Positions 24,489-34,808 of a DNA stretch of 64,000 bases are shown in pieces; the stretch's first letter is position 1, and each line of letters opens with the position of its first letter. The DNA comes from Eremochloa ophiuroides (lineage: Eukaryota; Streptophyta; Magnoliopsida; Poales; Poaceae). A model generated the notes under the pieces. That model searched no databases and was not told the DNA's origin. It was given only the letters and a program-made list of their open reading frames with translations. Position numbers and translations under genes: made by a program. The stretch spans positions 79,033,868 through 79,097,867 of the forward strand of contig JAHLJS010000007.1 in assembly GCA_038502445.1 (NCBI GenBank). The letters run 5' to 3'.

Positions 24489-24935
24489 CACTTTTTGGCA
24501 CGCCTGGTGGGACCCGTACAAGAAGACATGACAAAAGGCAAGACTCCTCAAGATGGCTCAAAGGATGACAACGTCCTGAGGGTCAAGTTGTCAGAGCTTG
24601 ACGATGAGTACGCTTACCTTGTGAGACAGATTGTTGAAGAATTCACGGATGCCTGTATGCTGTCGTTTAGCAAACAGAGGGATGGCACTGTGATAAAAAG
24701 AGCTGCATTCCCAAGATGGATCCTTGAAGGTCACTCTGACAAGGCAAAAGATGAAGCCAAGGCAAACCTCACGAAAACGATAAAGTAGATAGTCTGGGAT
24801 GCGTCTCATGCTGCGGTTGGACATCATCATCACACATTCCTAGAAACTGTTTACAAGATCATGAAGACCATCCACAGCAGACAAGATTGGGAAGGTCTAG
24901 GAGCTGCTTATTTTAATGTACCCCCAGAGGACAAG
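24489..24935 (+). pseudogene. Gypsy-2 primer site and truncated gag
   Basis: After the LTR comes a primer-site-like stretch (TTTTTGGCACGCCTGGTGGG, 24492-24511) similar to those of grass Gypsy elements. The gag-like frame from ATG 24528 (MTKGKTPQDGSKDD) gives a short hydrophilic N-terminal region with LDDEYAYLVRQIVEEF and stops at 24786-24788. Similar sense resumes after the stop (about 24790-24935). The element is then cut off by other repeat DNA, so gag is truncated and pol is missing. Confidence 0.6.
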
Positions 24936-26297
24936 CAGAAAGTAGTGGGTTTCCTGGTTTGGGCCTCAAAACCAGTGGAGGACGGTTTCCGAGTTTGGGC
25001 CTCAAAACTCGGGCTGAGCTACTTCTGGGGGAAGTGGGGCGATACGTGGCGGAATCTCCGAGGTTGCGTCGAGGCGACGGCAACAAGAGCACGAAGCGGG
25101 GTCGTCCGATCAAGACATCAGAGACAGGCTTTTCCAGAATATTCCAGGACTAGCTGGTTCGCCTTGTATTAGTAGAGTAGCATCCAAGGGGGCCTTTGTA
25201 AAACTGTCGAGACGATATAATGAAGGGGTATGGTAGCCCCTCACCCTCACCTCTCTCATTTGCTCCTTCCTCTTCCATAGCTTGGGTTTGCTACTCTTCT
25301 CCTTGAGGAGGTCCACTTTCAAGAGTGTAATCTTGTGATTCGTGTTTCAAGTGGGAAATCGGGGCCCTAATTAACTCCATGTCATCTCCGGGCGTTTTAG
25401 ATTCAAGGTGTGTTCTTGAGTTCTTGTGAGGTTGCCTTCGAGCCCCTTTTCGTTTTCGATTCGATTCGCGAGTTCTTGCTTGTTTTGCTTCGTTCCTTTT
25501 GCTTGTGTTCGATCACGTACATGTGTTGGGCCTTTTGACCGAAGGAATTCGCAAGAATCCAATCCTACACGTAGATCGGACATGCTCTTCACCATGTTCA
25601 TGTGAGAGCTCAAGTTTGGGAACTTTGTGTTTTGCCGTTGATTCGTGTGAAATTGGGTCATGGCCTTTTAGAGGTAGCCTCCCTATTGCCTTGTGACCTT
25701 GCTGTCAAAATTTGGTGTCAATCGAAATTGATTTGACCAAGAAATCGATCTTCCTTCATTCCGGGCGTTTTTGGGAGTTTCTGTTCAGGCCCTGTCGGTA
25801 CTACCGACATTCCATCGGTACTACCAGCAGCCCCGAACTCGCTGATCTCGTGTTTTTCAGTTTTATTTCGGTACTAACGTTGGTTTATCGGTACTACCAG
25901 AATTTATCTCGGTACTACCGACATCCTATCGGTACTACCGGGTGAACTAAAGTCGTTGCTCTCGGGTTTCTTGTCGGTACTAAGGGTATTAATTTTGGTA
26001 CTACCGGTTTCATCGGTACTAAGAAAGTTAACTCGGTAGTACCGGCAGCTCTGCAGTGAATCCTTTTTTGGCCGTTTCTTGCTGGTTTTAGCCCCGATTT
26101 GTCTTCCGCTTGTTGCGTTGGGTTCGTGGTGATCCGCTGAGTTCCTAGGGAGCTTCCACCCTCTCTTTTGGGGTCATGATCATCACTTTGTCTTATTTGT
26201 CCTTTTGGAGGTGATATTGGGACAGTGGCCAAATATTTTGAAAGAAATTTGAGGCTCCCATTCACCCCCCCCTTTGGTCGCCTTTTTCGGTCCTTCA
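24936..26297 (+). repeat. Truncated Copia LTR-like fragment with TCGGTACTACCG repeats
   Basis: The right end (CCCCCCCCTTTGGTCGCC...CGGTCCTTCA, to 26297) closely resembles the 3' end of SIRE-type LTRs. A TATA-like GATATAATG near 25214 is followed by a pyrimidine-rich leader. From 25794 to 26045 about ten variants of TCGGTACTACCG recur. The left border was not resolved: no matching TG start or target duplication was found. Nothing here codes for protein convincingly. Confidence 0.55.
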
Positions 26298-26317
26298 CCC
26301 GCACTACTACATAAAAC

Positions 26318-26572
26318 TTAACGGTGGCGGTCGTTTTTGATTAACCGTGGCGGTTTTTCCAACCGCCACCAACCTAAGGTCACGGTTAATCGTGGCCTTA
26401 ACCGTGGCGGTTGGACAACCGCCACGGTTAATACTATTAACCGTGTCGGTTCTTTAAGGAAAACCGCCACGGTTAATAGTATTAACAGTGGCGGTTATTT
26501 AAAGGGAACCACCACCGTTAATTATTTAACAGTGGCGGTTATCTCTAATTCAACCGCCACCGTTATTATTTT
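26318..26572. repeat. Left subterminal hairpin array of the CACTA element
   Basis: About five inverted pairs of the 13-mer AACCGTGGCGGTT and its complement AACCGCCACGGTT, each with a short spacer. One example pairs at 26398-26433. Copies nearest the interior vary more (AACAGTGGCGGTT). Arrays of this kind are the binding sites for the TNPA-type protein in En/Spm. Confidence 0.88.
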
Positions 26573-26814
26573 CCAGGTTTAAAAAAAAATATTTTTCAAT
26601 ATTTTAATTTAGATTTGAAACCGAAATTTCTGATATTCACATACATGGAAATTCAAAATAGGAAAATGCACGTACAAAGTATAAATACGTAAATCATATA
26701 TAGTTTTATTTCATGATCCGAACGCATGTATCACCTGTATACGTCAAAGTCGATATTACAAAACATTTACATCTAAACAAATCACATCACATTAGAGTTT
26801 CAGCAGAATCTAAG

Positions 26815-29800
26815 CTAATTGAAGAGGTCCAGCATGCTGTAGTCTGTCATGTTTAGACTGGTTCTCCAGTTGCGCAGCTTCTCGAACTTCTCCTCTGTCG
26901 CAAGCTCACTTGTAGGGTCAAAAAACTTACCCCCCACATGACAACAATCGTCCGTGACACACTTGCAAATGTCTGCTACTATTTGGGTGATGCTTTTATG
27001 ATCCACTTTTTCTTTTCTCCACTTTTTTGTTGATTTCCTAAGTTGACGCCAGCTCTGGTGGTAACTTCCGCAAGCCCTAAGAAACTCGCAAACATAGTAT
27101 CCACACAGGACCGAGCCAGGTGGTTGCTTGGCACACTGCATGGAAAATATAAGTTGTGTAAGATACATGAAATTATCCGTGGTGGGTAGAAGTGCATGGT
27201 AAGTACTCGCATCGGGAATTCTCTCCTCACGGCCAAGTGTGTGCCATACTTCTTCTTTTGTCTCTCGGACCTCCGATCCAAGGTGGTAGGGTCTTCCACG
27301 TACATCCTATATGCGCTATATATATGGCAAAACACTGGTGTTAACTTATATGACAAACAGTTGTAATGCACGCGTGTGTTGTTGTCACTTACTATCGAAG
27401 ACAATGCTCGAAATCCTTATACCCTTCTTTGTTGCTTGGGTTCCGCAAGGAATCAAATATGACGGCCTTTCCATCCTGAGGATAGATGACAAATAAAATC
27501 CAGTGGCCGCAGACTCCCAAGCTACACAATTGAATCAATGTGAAAAGATAAACCCATAAGTTATAGTACTTTGACCCATAAGTTATTGTACGTATCATTT
27601 TCACATACCCGAACTGGTGGGCGGCAAAGATACACCCATTCTCTGGGACCTTCTTCATGGCATGTAAGAGGTACTGTCCTTTTTTATACTTGATCTCTCC
27701 TATCAATCTCCCACGGACTTCCGCTTTCTTCAACCCATCCAAGTTCACGAGTTCAGGGTGCGAGTCCGGTATTCCATGGCCAATTATCGCCCTCTGGGTA
27801 ATATGCATAGGAGATAGGTACAAAATAGGTTTGCCTAGTTCCTTGCATACATATGCTTGCATCCTAAAGACATATATAAGTCATTGTCATGACATTGTTA
27901 GTTTGATCGTCTTCAATTAACATACCTATAGCGATTCAAAGATACGATGTAACTCACATGGCAAAAAGAGTCACTTGGACGACGTCGAGATCCTTGCGCC
28001 GCAGCAGCCTATGCATGTCGTGGAATTCAACAGGCATGTAACTTTCATCATCATCCCCCAAGTGGAAGTACTCCTGCGGGACCTTCACAACGAACTCCCT
28101 CATGCCCAGCCTCGCAGCATGCATATACCAGATGTGGAACCTCCGAACCTCCCATGGCTCCTCCATAAGATCGCCCAAAGTCAACATGAATTTGCCATTC
28201 TCGTAGTTATCTGGGCAATCTGGACTTAGGGGCCAAAACTTAGGCGGGGTTCGCTCCCTGTAGGGGAAACATGAATAAGGAATGTTACGTGCATCTACAC
28301 GCACTTAAGCTATTGAATGTGTTTAGTTGTCATAAGTATACATACCTTTCGAACGTCGTAGAGTACTTGAACTCTTCAGCTAAGTTGGACGCCGCCCATT
28401 GCTCCGTGGTGAGGTGGGGAGGTTTGTTCTTGTCGAGGTGGGGAGGTTTGTTCGTTGTGAGGTCGGCAGGATTGACCATAGCTTCATCATCCGGTTTCTT
28501 CGGTGCTGGAGGACATTTCGCACTGCCCTGGGTTGGGGGCGGTGTCTCTTTGCCCGATGAAGCCTTTGTACCTCCTTGAGGGCTGCTTTTGTCGGGACTT
28601 GGTAGAGGACTGTTGTTTGGGCCTGTGCCATCGAAGTTCTTGTCGTCGTCCTCCGAGTTGGAGTCCTTGTCGCCATCGTCGTCGCCACCATCCGGTGGAG
28701 ATGAGTGTGTCTTCATGGGCTGCGTTGGCGGAGGCGTCTGAAGTTCCAAGACGATGTCTTCCTTGTTCCACAGAATAAACGACGCGATTGTATAGCCGAG
28801 GTACTTGGACCCTTCTTCACTCGGGTAGTCGAGTTCTTCTTCAGCATAGTCATCGTGGGTCCACAGGATCTCTACCTTGGCATAGTCGTGCGGGATCGGC
28901 CTGCCGTTGTATGTGGCGCCGCTTTCTGTGGGGTGCACTAGTCCTTGGGCAACAGCCTTCTTATTCGTCATCTTGCGTCCGACTGGAATAAAGAGTGTGC
29001 ATTCAGTCGGCTCCACGATGTCATCGACCGGGTACCTGCGGATTCCTCCAGCCGTCGACGAGCCTGGAACCATTTGCTGGCTCGCTGGTAGTTGTACACC
29101 AGCCTGCAGAAACATCTGTGCCCGCAACTCCACCATCTTGGGGTCAGAGCTAGTGAAAGCATCCTGTATTGACTTGCTGATCATCTCTTGCATTGCTTCG
29201 TCGCGGCCTTTTTGGATGAGCCCTTCCTTATATGCCTGCCTTGTGTGTTGTGTCCCGGCGTCAGACTGCCAGGACTCCACCTTCTTCCAGCTCTGCCTTG
29301 AGGACACGCCCCTAACGCGTCCCCGGTGCTCTGGGCTACCCAGCGCCTCGGTCAGTATATCGTGATCCCTACGAGGCACGAACTTCCCCGACTGAGCAGC
29401 CTCAGTGACCTTGAGTACAGCCTTCTCTGCTTCCTCGGTCTTGTCCTCATTGTATTTACTCTTGCCCTCTTTCAGCTTCTTTGGCCTACGGGCATATAAG
29501 TAGTCACGTGCCCTCTCTTCGATGCCTTGTAACGGGTAGCTCTGCCCGGCCGCTTCTGCCTCCCTTTCTTCCTGGCGCCACTTGGGCCTCTTACCGGCAT
29601 ACCCGGTCATGCCTAGGTGGTGCACGAGCTCATTCTTCTTTGCGAGCTCCGAGAACTTCTCGCCTTTGCGCTTTGCTTCATCGGTGGTCATCTTCTCGAC
29701 AAACTCATCCCAGATGTGCCGCTGGATGAAGTTGTATTTTTTGTATGGTGTTTTACCTGTCTTCACGTACTCCACGTTGAGTTTGTACCGAAAGGTGCGA

Positions 29801-30553
29801 AGAGCTCTGCCTGCCAGGAACATAGCATGGCCCCTGCACAAGGCCTCATCGTATTCTTCGGGTGGATACTGGAAAAGTTTCTTCACCTCAGCCCACACTT
29901 TATCCTTTAGATTCTGTGGCACTTTCCTCCAATCCGAATAAGTGATAGGCACATTTTCCCTTACTGCGCACGAGCATTGGTTGCTGAAGGTGCCGATGAC
30001 TGTTTGTGGTTCCAAGGGCTCTCCCTGGGTCCCTATCTTGGTTATGACATGCACCTTCTTCGACAATTGGTGCCTTCCGTGCTGGCCCCTCTTCAATTCT
30101 GACTTTCCACTCTTGGGGCTTGTCTTTTGTGATGAACCGCCTGGGGAGGGACCGGCTTCATGCCCCTCTTCATCACCGAACTCCAAGCGCAAAGGCAGCA
30201 CCAGAAACTGTGTACACACACGACAGGAGCTCACATTAGCTGTATACATAGTACATGCGAGCCCGTTGATGGTATGTTAGTTGTACACTTACGCGGCCCT
30301 CTTCATCTTCTGGTCCGCGACAAGGGGTGCAAGATCCTTGAGTTGACGGCCCTGTTCTTGGTCCCTTCTCCGGCGTATAGGTCGGATCTTCTTCCTCCTC
30401 CGTACGTGCTTTCTTCTCCAGCCTAGGTGTTAGAACCTCCTCCTCGTACTCGCTACTCTCATCTGATGATGATGAGGAGGAGCCTCCCGTATCACTCGGG
30501 CCCGGGCTTGGCTGGCGCCATTGTCCTTCAGGCGATCTCGCCATTTGGAAGCT
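26815..30553 (-). CDS. CACTA second gene: protein with C-terminal Ulp1-like protease domain
   Basis: A seven-exon model keeps phase throughout: ATG 30544-30293, 30207-28346, 28257-27958, 27863-27609, 27521-27393, 27315-27207 and 27135-26815, giving 1075 residues. All introns are GT-AG. The N terminus is acidic and Ser/Glu-rich (SSSSSSDESSEYEEEV). The central part, including EVKKLFQYPPEEYDEAL and YKKYNFIQRHIWDEFV, is typical of plant transposon second genes. The C terminus has the Ulp1 catalytic set: His896 in GHWILFV, Asp913 in FDSLR, Gln973 and Cys980 in QPPGSVLCGYYVC. The 87-bp intron between exons 4 and 5 is divisible by three and is the weakest call. A 3' splice site (TTATTCTTAG) lies 9 bp before the ATG, so at least one 5' untranslated exon probably exists. 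The role in transposition is unknown; DNA binding to the hairpin arrays or de-SUMOylation is inference. Confidence 0.8.
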
Positions 30554-30744
30554 AAGAATAAGAGATAGATATTATACAGACATCTCACAAGTAGTAGATT
30601 AAAGTAGTAGACACTATTAGTAGAGTAGTAAGTAGTTGTATTAGAGTAGAGTAGGCCATACCAAGTAGACAACAAAAGTACAAAAGAAAATAATATTCTC
30701 ATTGCAATTGGAGATTACATCATTTTTTATTTACATTGCGAGTA

Positions 30745-33060
30745 GGTGTACCAAGTAAATGAGAAAAGTACAAAAGAGTAGAAAAATTACAAAAGAGTAT
30801 AATAAGAGTACAAAAGCGAATAAGAAAAGTACATATTTGGCTTAGATTTGCCCCATTGTAATAACATCGCTTCTAAACTGGTTGCTTGTATATATTATAC
30901 AAGCCATCCTAGTTTAGCGTCTCATAAGCAAAAAAAAGGGACATAATAAGAGTACAAAAGCGAATAAGAAAAGTACATATTTGGCTCAGATTTGCCCCAT
31001 TGTAGTAACATCGCTTCTAAACCGGTTGCTTGTATATGTTATACAAGCCATCCTAGTTTATAGGCTCACAAGCAACATGGGAACTTTTCATCATCATAGC
31101 CGCTGCCTCAGCATATAAATTAAGTTTCACATCATTGCAAACGCCACCGCCTGACCACAATGCTAGAATAAAAACCTATTCATCATCGAAAATGCCATAC
31201 AAAGCTGAGTGGTGGAGTAGAGAAGCAGATAGCCAAACTAGACAGTAGTAAATAGGAGTAGTAGGAGTAAGTAGTAGTAAGTAGGTACGTGGTAGCAGTA
31301 GTAAGTAGGAGTAGTAAGTAGGAGTAGTAAGTAGTAGTAAGTAGGTAAGTAGTAGTAGTAGTAAGTAGGAGTAGTCAGTAGTAGTAGGAGTAGTAAGTAG
31401 GAGTAGTGAGAGTAAGTAGTAGCAGTAGTAAGTAGTACCAGTAGTAAGTAGTAGTATTAATAGGAGTAGTAGGAGTAAGTAGTAGTAAGTAGGTACGTGG
31501 TAGCAGTAGTAAGTAGCAGTAGTAAGTAGGAGTAGTAAGTAGTAGTAAGTAGGTAAGTAGTAGTAGTAAGTAGGAGTAGTCAGTAGTAGTAGGAGTAGTA
31601 AGTAGGAGTAGTGAGAGTAAGTAGTAGCAGTAGTAAGTAGTACCAGTAGTAAGTAGTAGTATTAATAGGAGTAGTAGGAGTAAGTAGTAGTAAGTAGTAG
31701 GAGTAAGCAGTAGTAAATAGTAGTAGTAGGGGTCAGCACTAGTAAGTAGAAGCAGTAAGCAGCAGTAGTAGGAGTAAGTAGTAGCAGTAGTAAGTAGGAT
31801 TAGTAAGTAGGAGTAGTCAGTAGTAGTAGGAGTAGTAAGTAGGAGTAGTGAGAGTAAGTAGTAGCAGTAGTAAGTAGTACCAGTAGTAAGTAGTAGTATT
31901 AATAGGAGTAGTAGGAGTAAGTAGTAGTAAGTAGGTACGTGGTAGCAGTAGTAAGTAGGAGTAGTAAGTAGGAGTAGTAAGTAGTAGTAAGTAGGTAAGT
32001 AGTAGTAGTAGTAAGTAGGAGTAGTCAGTAGTAGTAGGAGTAGTAAGTAGGAGTAGTGAGAGTAAGTAGTAGCAGTAGTAAGTAGTACCAGTAGTAAGTA
32101 GTAGTATTAATAGGAGTAGTAGGAGTAAGTAGTAGTAAGTAGTAGGAGTAAGCAGTAGTAAATAGTAGTAGTAGGGGTCAGCACTAGTCAGTAGAAGCAG
32201 TAAGCAGCAGTAGCAGGAGTAAGTAGTAGCAGTAGTAAGTAGGATTAGTAAGTAGGAGTAGTCAGTAGTAGTAGGAGTAGTAAGTAGGAGTAGTGAGAGT
32301 AAGTAGTAGCAGTAGTAAGTAGTACCAGTAGTAAGTAGTAGTATTAATAGGAGGAGTAGGAGTAAGTAGTAGTAAGTAGTAGGAGTAAGCAGTAGTAAAT
32401 AGTAGTAGTAGGGGTCAGCACTAGTAAGTAGAAGCAGTAAGCAGCAGTAGTAGGAGTAAGTAGTAGCAGTAGTAAGTAGGATTAGTAAGTAGGAGTAGTA
32501 GGTAGTAGTAATAGTCAGTAGGAGTAGTAATGTTTGGCTGGTCAAGCATATGAAGGACGGACAGTGGCAAATTCTCAGTTAATAATAACCATCTTCATCA
32601 TCGGCAGTGGCATTTGCTTTCCCTACAATTCTTCCCAATCGCATCATAGGCAGCATTTTCAACTCAAAATTGGGAAATTGAGTCATGAGGAGGAGTAAGT
32701 AGTAGGAGTAGTAGTAGAGTAGAGAAGCAGGAGGAGTAGAGTAGGGTCAAGTATATTCCAAACAATTGATCATAGCATTTACAAATAAATTAAGAAAAGT
32801 ACAAAAGAGTATAATAAGAGTACAAAAGCGAATAAGAAAAGTACATATTTGGCTCAGATTTGCCCCATTGTAATAACATCGCTTCTAAACCGGTTGCTTG
32901 TATATGTTATACAAGCCATCCTAGTTTAGAGGCTCACAAGCAACGTGGGGACTTTTCATCATCATAGCCGCTGCCTCAGCATACAAATTAAGTTTCACAT
33001 CATTGCAAATGCCACTGCCTGAGCACATTACTAGAATAAAAACCAATTCATCATCGAAAA
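30745..33060. repeat. Segmental duplications carrying a conserved hairpin
   Basis: A block with AAAGTACATATTTGGCT, TTTGCCCCATTGTA and TAACATCGCTTCTAAAC occurs near 30828-30930, 30973-31070 and 32843-32940. Longer flanking homology extends to about 31200 and 33060. Each copy holds the same hairpin: CTAAAC..GGTTGCTTGTATA paired with TATACAAGCCATCCTAGTTTA, a stem of about 20 bp with a small bulge and a 3-nt loop. This DNA lies in the presumed 5' intron of the second CACTA gene. Confidence 0.75.
31250..32535. repeat. GTA-rich minisatellite with a 440-bp higher-order repeat
   Basis: Almost pure AGTAGTAAGTAGGAGT-type repeats with 3-bp periodicity. The landmark ATTAATAGG recurs at 31456, 31661, 31898, 32106 and 32343, at spacings of 205, 237, 208 and 237. 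The array is therefore built from alternating short and long units, a higher-order period of about 443 bp. Its long translatable stretch on the minus strand (Leu/Tyr/Thr only) is an effect of the repeat. A short relative lies at about 33070-33250. Confidence 0.9.
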
Positions 33061-33605
33061 TGCCATACACAATAGTAGTAGAGAAGTAGTAAGCAGGAGT
33101 AGTAGGATTAGTAAGTAGGAGTAGTAAGTAGTAGTAAGTTGCAGTAGTAAGTAGGAGTAGTAGGAGTAAGTAGTAGTAGTAGTAAGTAGTAGAAGTAGTA
33201 GGAGTAAGTAGTAGTAAGTTGCAGTAGTAAGTAGTAGTAGGAGTAAGTTGCTTTTCTTTCCCATTTCGTGCCGTATTGGCTTTCGGTCTCCATTCTACCC
33301 ACACTTGCCATTGCAAAGGCCCACTGATGTGCTCATTCAAACAAATATCATTTTTTTAACTAGAAAAACAGCATGTAGATAAGAAAGAAACATTATATGT
33401 CTTATTACGATGTCTACAGTTTAACAAACAAATTGGATTCTCCATAGAAAGAAAATACAACTCACATCTAAGAATAAAATTCAATTAATCTCAACGATTG
33501 GCAAATTCTCAGTTAATAACCATCTTCGTCATAGGCAGTGGCATTTGCTTTCCCTCAAATTCTTCCCAATCGCATCATAGGCAGCATTTTCATCTCAAAT
33601 TTGGG
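32566..33605. repeat. Direct duplication inside the CACTA interior
   Basis: The stretch starting TGGCAAATTCTCAGTTAATAA at 32566-32680 is repeated at 33499-33605 with small changes (CATCATCGGCAGTGG versus CGTCATAGGCAGTGG). With the block above, this shows that the region grew by segmental duplication. The intervening 32690-33498 holds a minor GTA array, a hairpin copy and AT-rich DNA, with no gene. Confidence 0.8.
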
Positions 33606-33639
33606 AAAATTGAAACAAAATTGAAACAAAAAATGCATC

Positions 33640-34300
33640 ACAGACAGCACATCCAGCCAACACAGGGGAAGAAGCTAGGGTTCGGCTCACGGCAGCAACA
33701 ATGCAGGACGGAGACCGAGACGCGTGGCCGGTGAGGTCGAGCACCACCACAGAGACAGCACCACCACAGAGACAGCACCACCACGGAGGGGAGCACCACC
33801 ACAGAGACAGCACCACCACGGAGGGCGAGGGAGCACCAACACGGAGGGGAGCACCACCACGGAGGCGGCAACAGTGTGAGAAGGACAACCGGCGGCGAGA
33901 TTGGGAGCACGCACGTAGTGGCGGTGCTAGGGTTCCAGGCCAAGGTGGAGGTCCTAGACACGGAGGCGGAGGCGGGGGCAGGGCGAAGGTGGAGGCGGGG
34001 GCAGAGGACTGATGGAGGCGCAGGCACGCGGCGGCGGCGGCGGCACGCGGCGGCGGCGGCGGCACGCGGCGGCGGCGAAATCCGGCAGATGGAGCGGCGG
34101 CGGCGGATGGTGGCGGCGGCGGAGGCAGAGGCGGAGCCGGCGGCGGAGGTAGAGGCGGAGCCGGCGGCGGGCGCGGGGGATGGGCAGAGGTGGAGACGGC
34201 GGCGGGCGCGGGGTCGACAATGGCGGCGGCGGCGCAAAAATCCGGCAGCCCTTCGGGGATGGAATCGGCGGCGCGGGAAGGAAATGAATTTTAGGGCGAG
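33640..34300 (-). other. GC-rich region downstream of the internal promoter
   Basis: A GC-rich stretch with simple repeats: about 18-bp units of CACCACCACAGAGACAG from 33740 to 33870, and CGGCGG/GCACGCGG runs from 34015 to 34230. All frames are open in places because of composition, giving Pro/Arg/Ala-rich translations that are unlikely to be real proteins. By position, just below the internal TATA box, it is probably the 5' untranslated exon of the second CACTA gene. Confidence 0.5.
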
Positions 34301-34308
34301 GAGCTAGG

Positions 34309-34316
34309 TATATATA
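34309..34316 (-). promoter_or_regulatory. Internal TATA box for the second CACTA gene
   Basis: TATATATA on the minus strand lies 6 bp inside the internal hairpin array. The transposase promoter has the same order and nearly the same spacing (array, then TATA at 38868-38875). Confidence 0.6.
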
Positions 34317-34322
34317 GAAGGG

Positions 34323-34536
34323 ATTAACCGTGGCGGTTGAGTAAAGAAAACCGCCACGGTAAATATTAACCGTGGCGGTTCCTTTAGGATAACCGCCACC
34401 GTTAATAGTATTAACCGTGGCGGTTACATTGTGATAACCGCCACGGTTAATACCATTTACCGTGGCGGTTTTCTTAAGGTAACCGCCACGGTTAATATTT
34501 ACCGTGGCGGTTTTCTTAAGGTAACCGCCACGGTTA
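34323..34536. repeat. Internal hairpin array of the CACTA element
   Basis: Five consecutive inverted pairs of AACCGTGGCGGTT and AACCGCCACGGTT, with arms to about 16 bp (ATTAACCGTGGCGGTT) and spacers of 8-12 nt. The last two units are near-identical direct copies (TTTACCGTGGCGGTTTTCTT). It is the same motif as at the two ends but lies about 4.6 kb inside the right end, between the two genes. Confidence 0.9.
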
Positions 34537-34808
34537 AGACTTTTTGAATTTTTAAGTTTTTATGTTTGATGTAAGTATGAGCTAGAGTAGTAGTGGTAAT
34601 AGGAGGAAGCGTACTAGCTAGCGTAGAGTAGTAGTAGTGTGAGTAGTAGTACGAAGAGTTGAAAGATCGTAGTTTAGTGGAGTAGGACATTGGTGCTCCA
34701 AGTGAAGATCAAGTCAAGGAGAAAGAAAAGGACTTAAAGAAAGAGTAGTACAGTAGAGTATATTACATATTGGTGAGTACATTGTTACATAAATATATGG
34801 TATACATA
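34537..34808 (-). other. Transposase 3' untranslated region
   Basis: AT-rich DNA with GTAGTA runs between the internal array and the transposase stop codon. A GTAGTAGTG string near 34588 resembles a CACTA end, but the flanking bases do not match the true termini. Confidence 0.5.

Noticed and set aside
25221..26297. Complete solo LTR starting at TGAAGG 25221
   Set aside because: The end motif fits, but the 5-bp flanks (TATAA and CCCGC) do not match and LTR-like sequence extends farther left.
26318..26572. CRISPR-like array of palindromic repeats
   Set aside because: Spacers are too short and irregular (4-12 nt), repeats alternate in orientation, and the genome is plant. It fits CACTA subterminal repeats.
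26815..30544. Host SUMO protease gene
   Set aside because: It lies between matching CACTA ends with a transposase in the same orientation, so it is transposon-encoded.
31817..32545. 242-codon open frame rich in Leu, Tyr and Thr (minus strand)
   Set aside because: It is the translation of the GTA minisatellite; the 3-bp periodicity removes stops. No domain or normal composition.
33595..34307. Several overlapping Pro/Arg/Ala-rich open frames on both strands
   Set aside because: GC-rich simple repeats keep all frames open. More likely a 5' untranslated exon.
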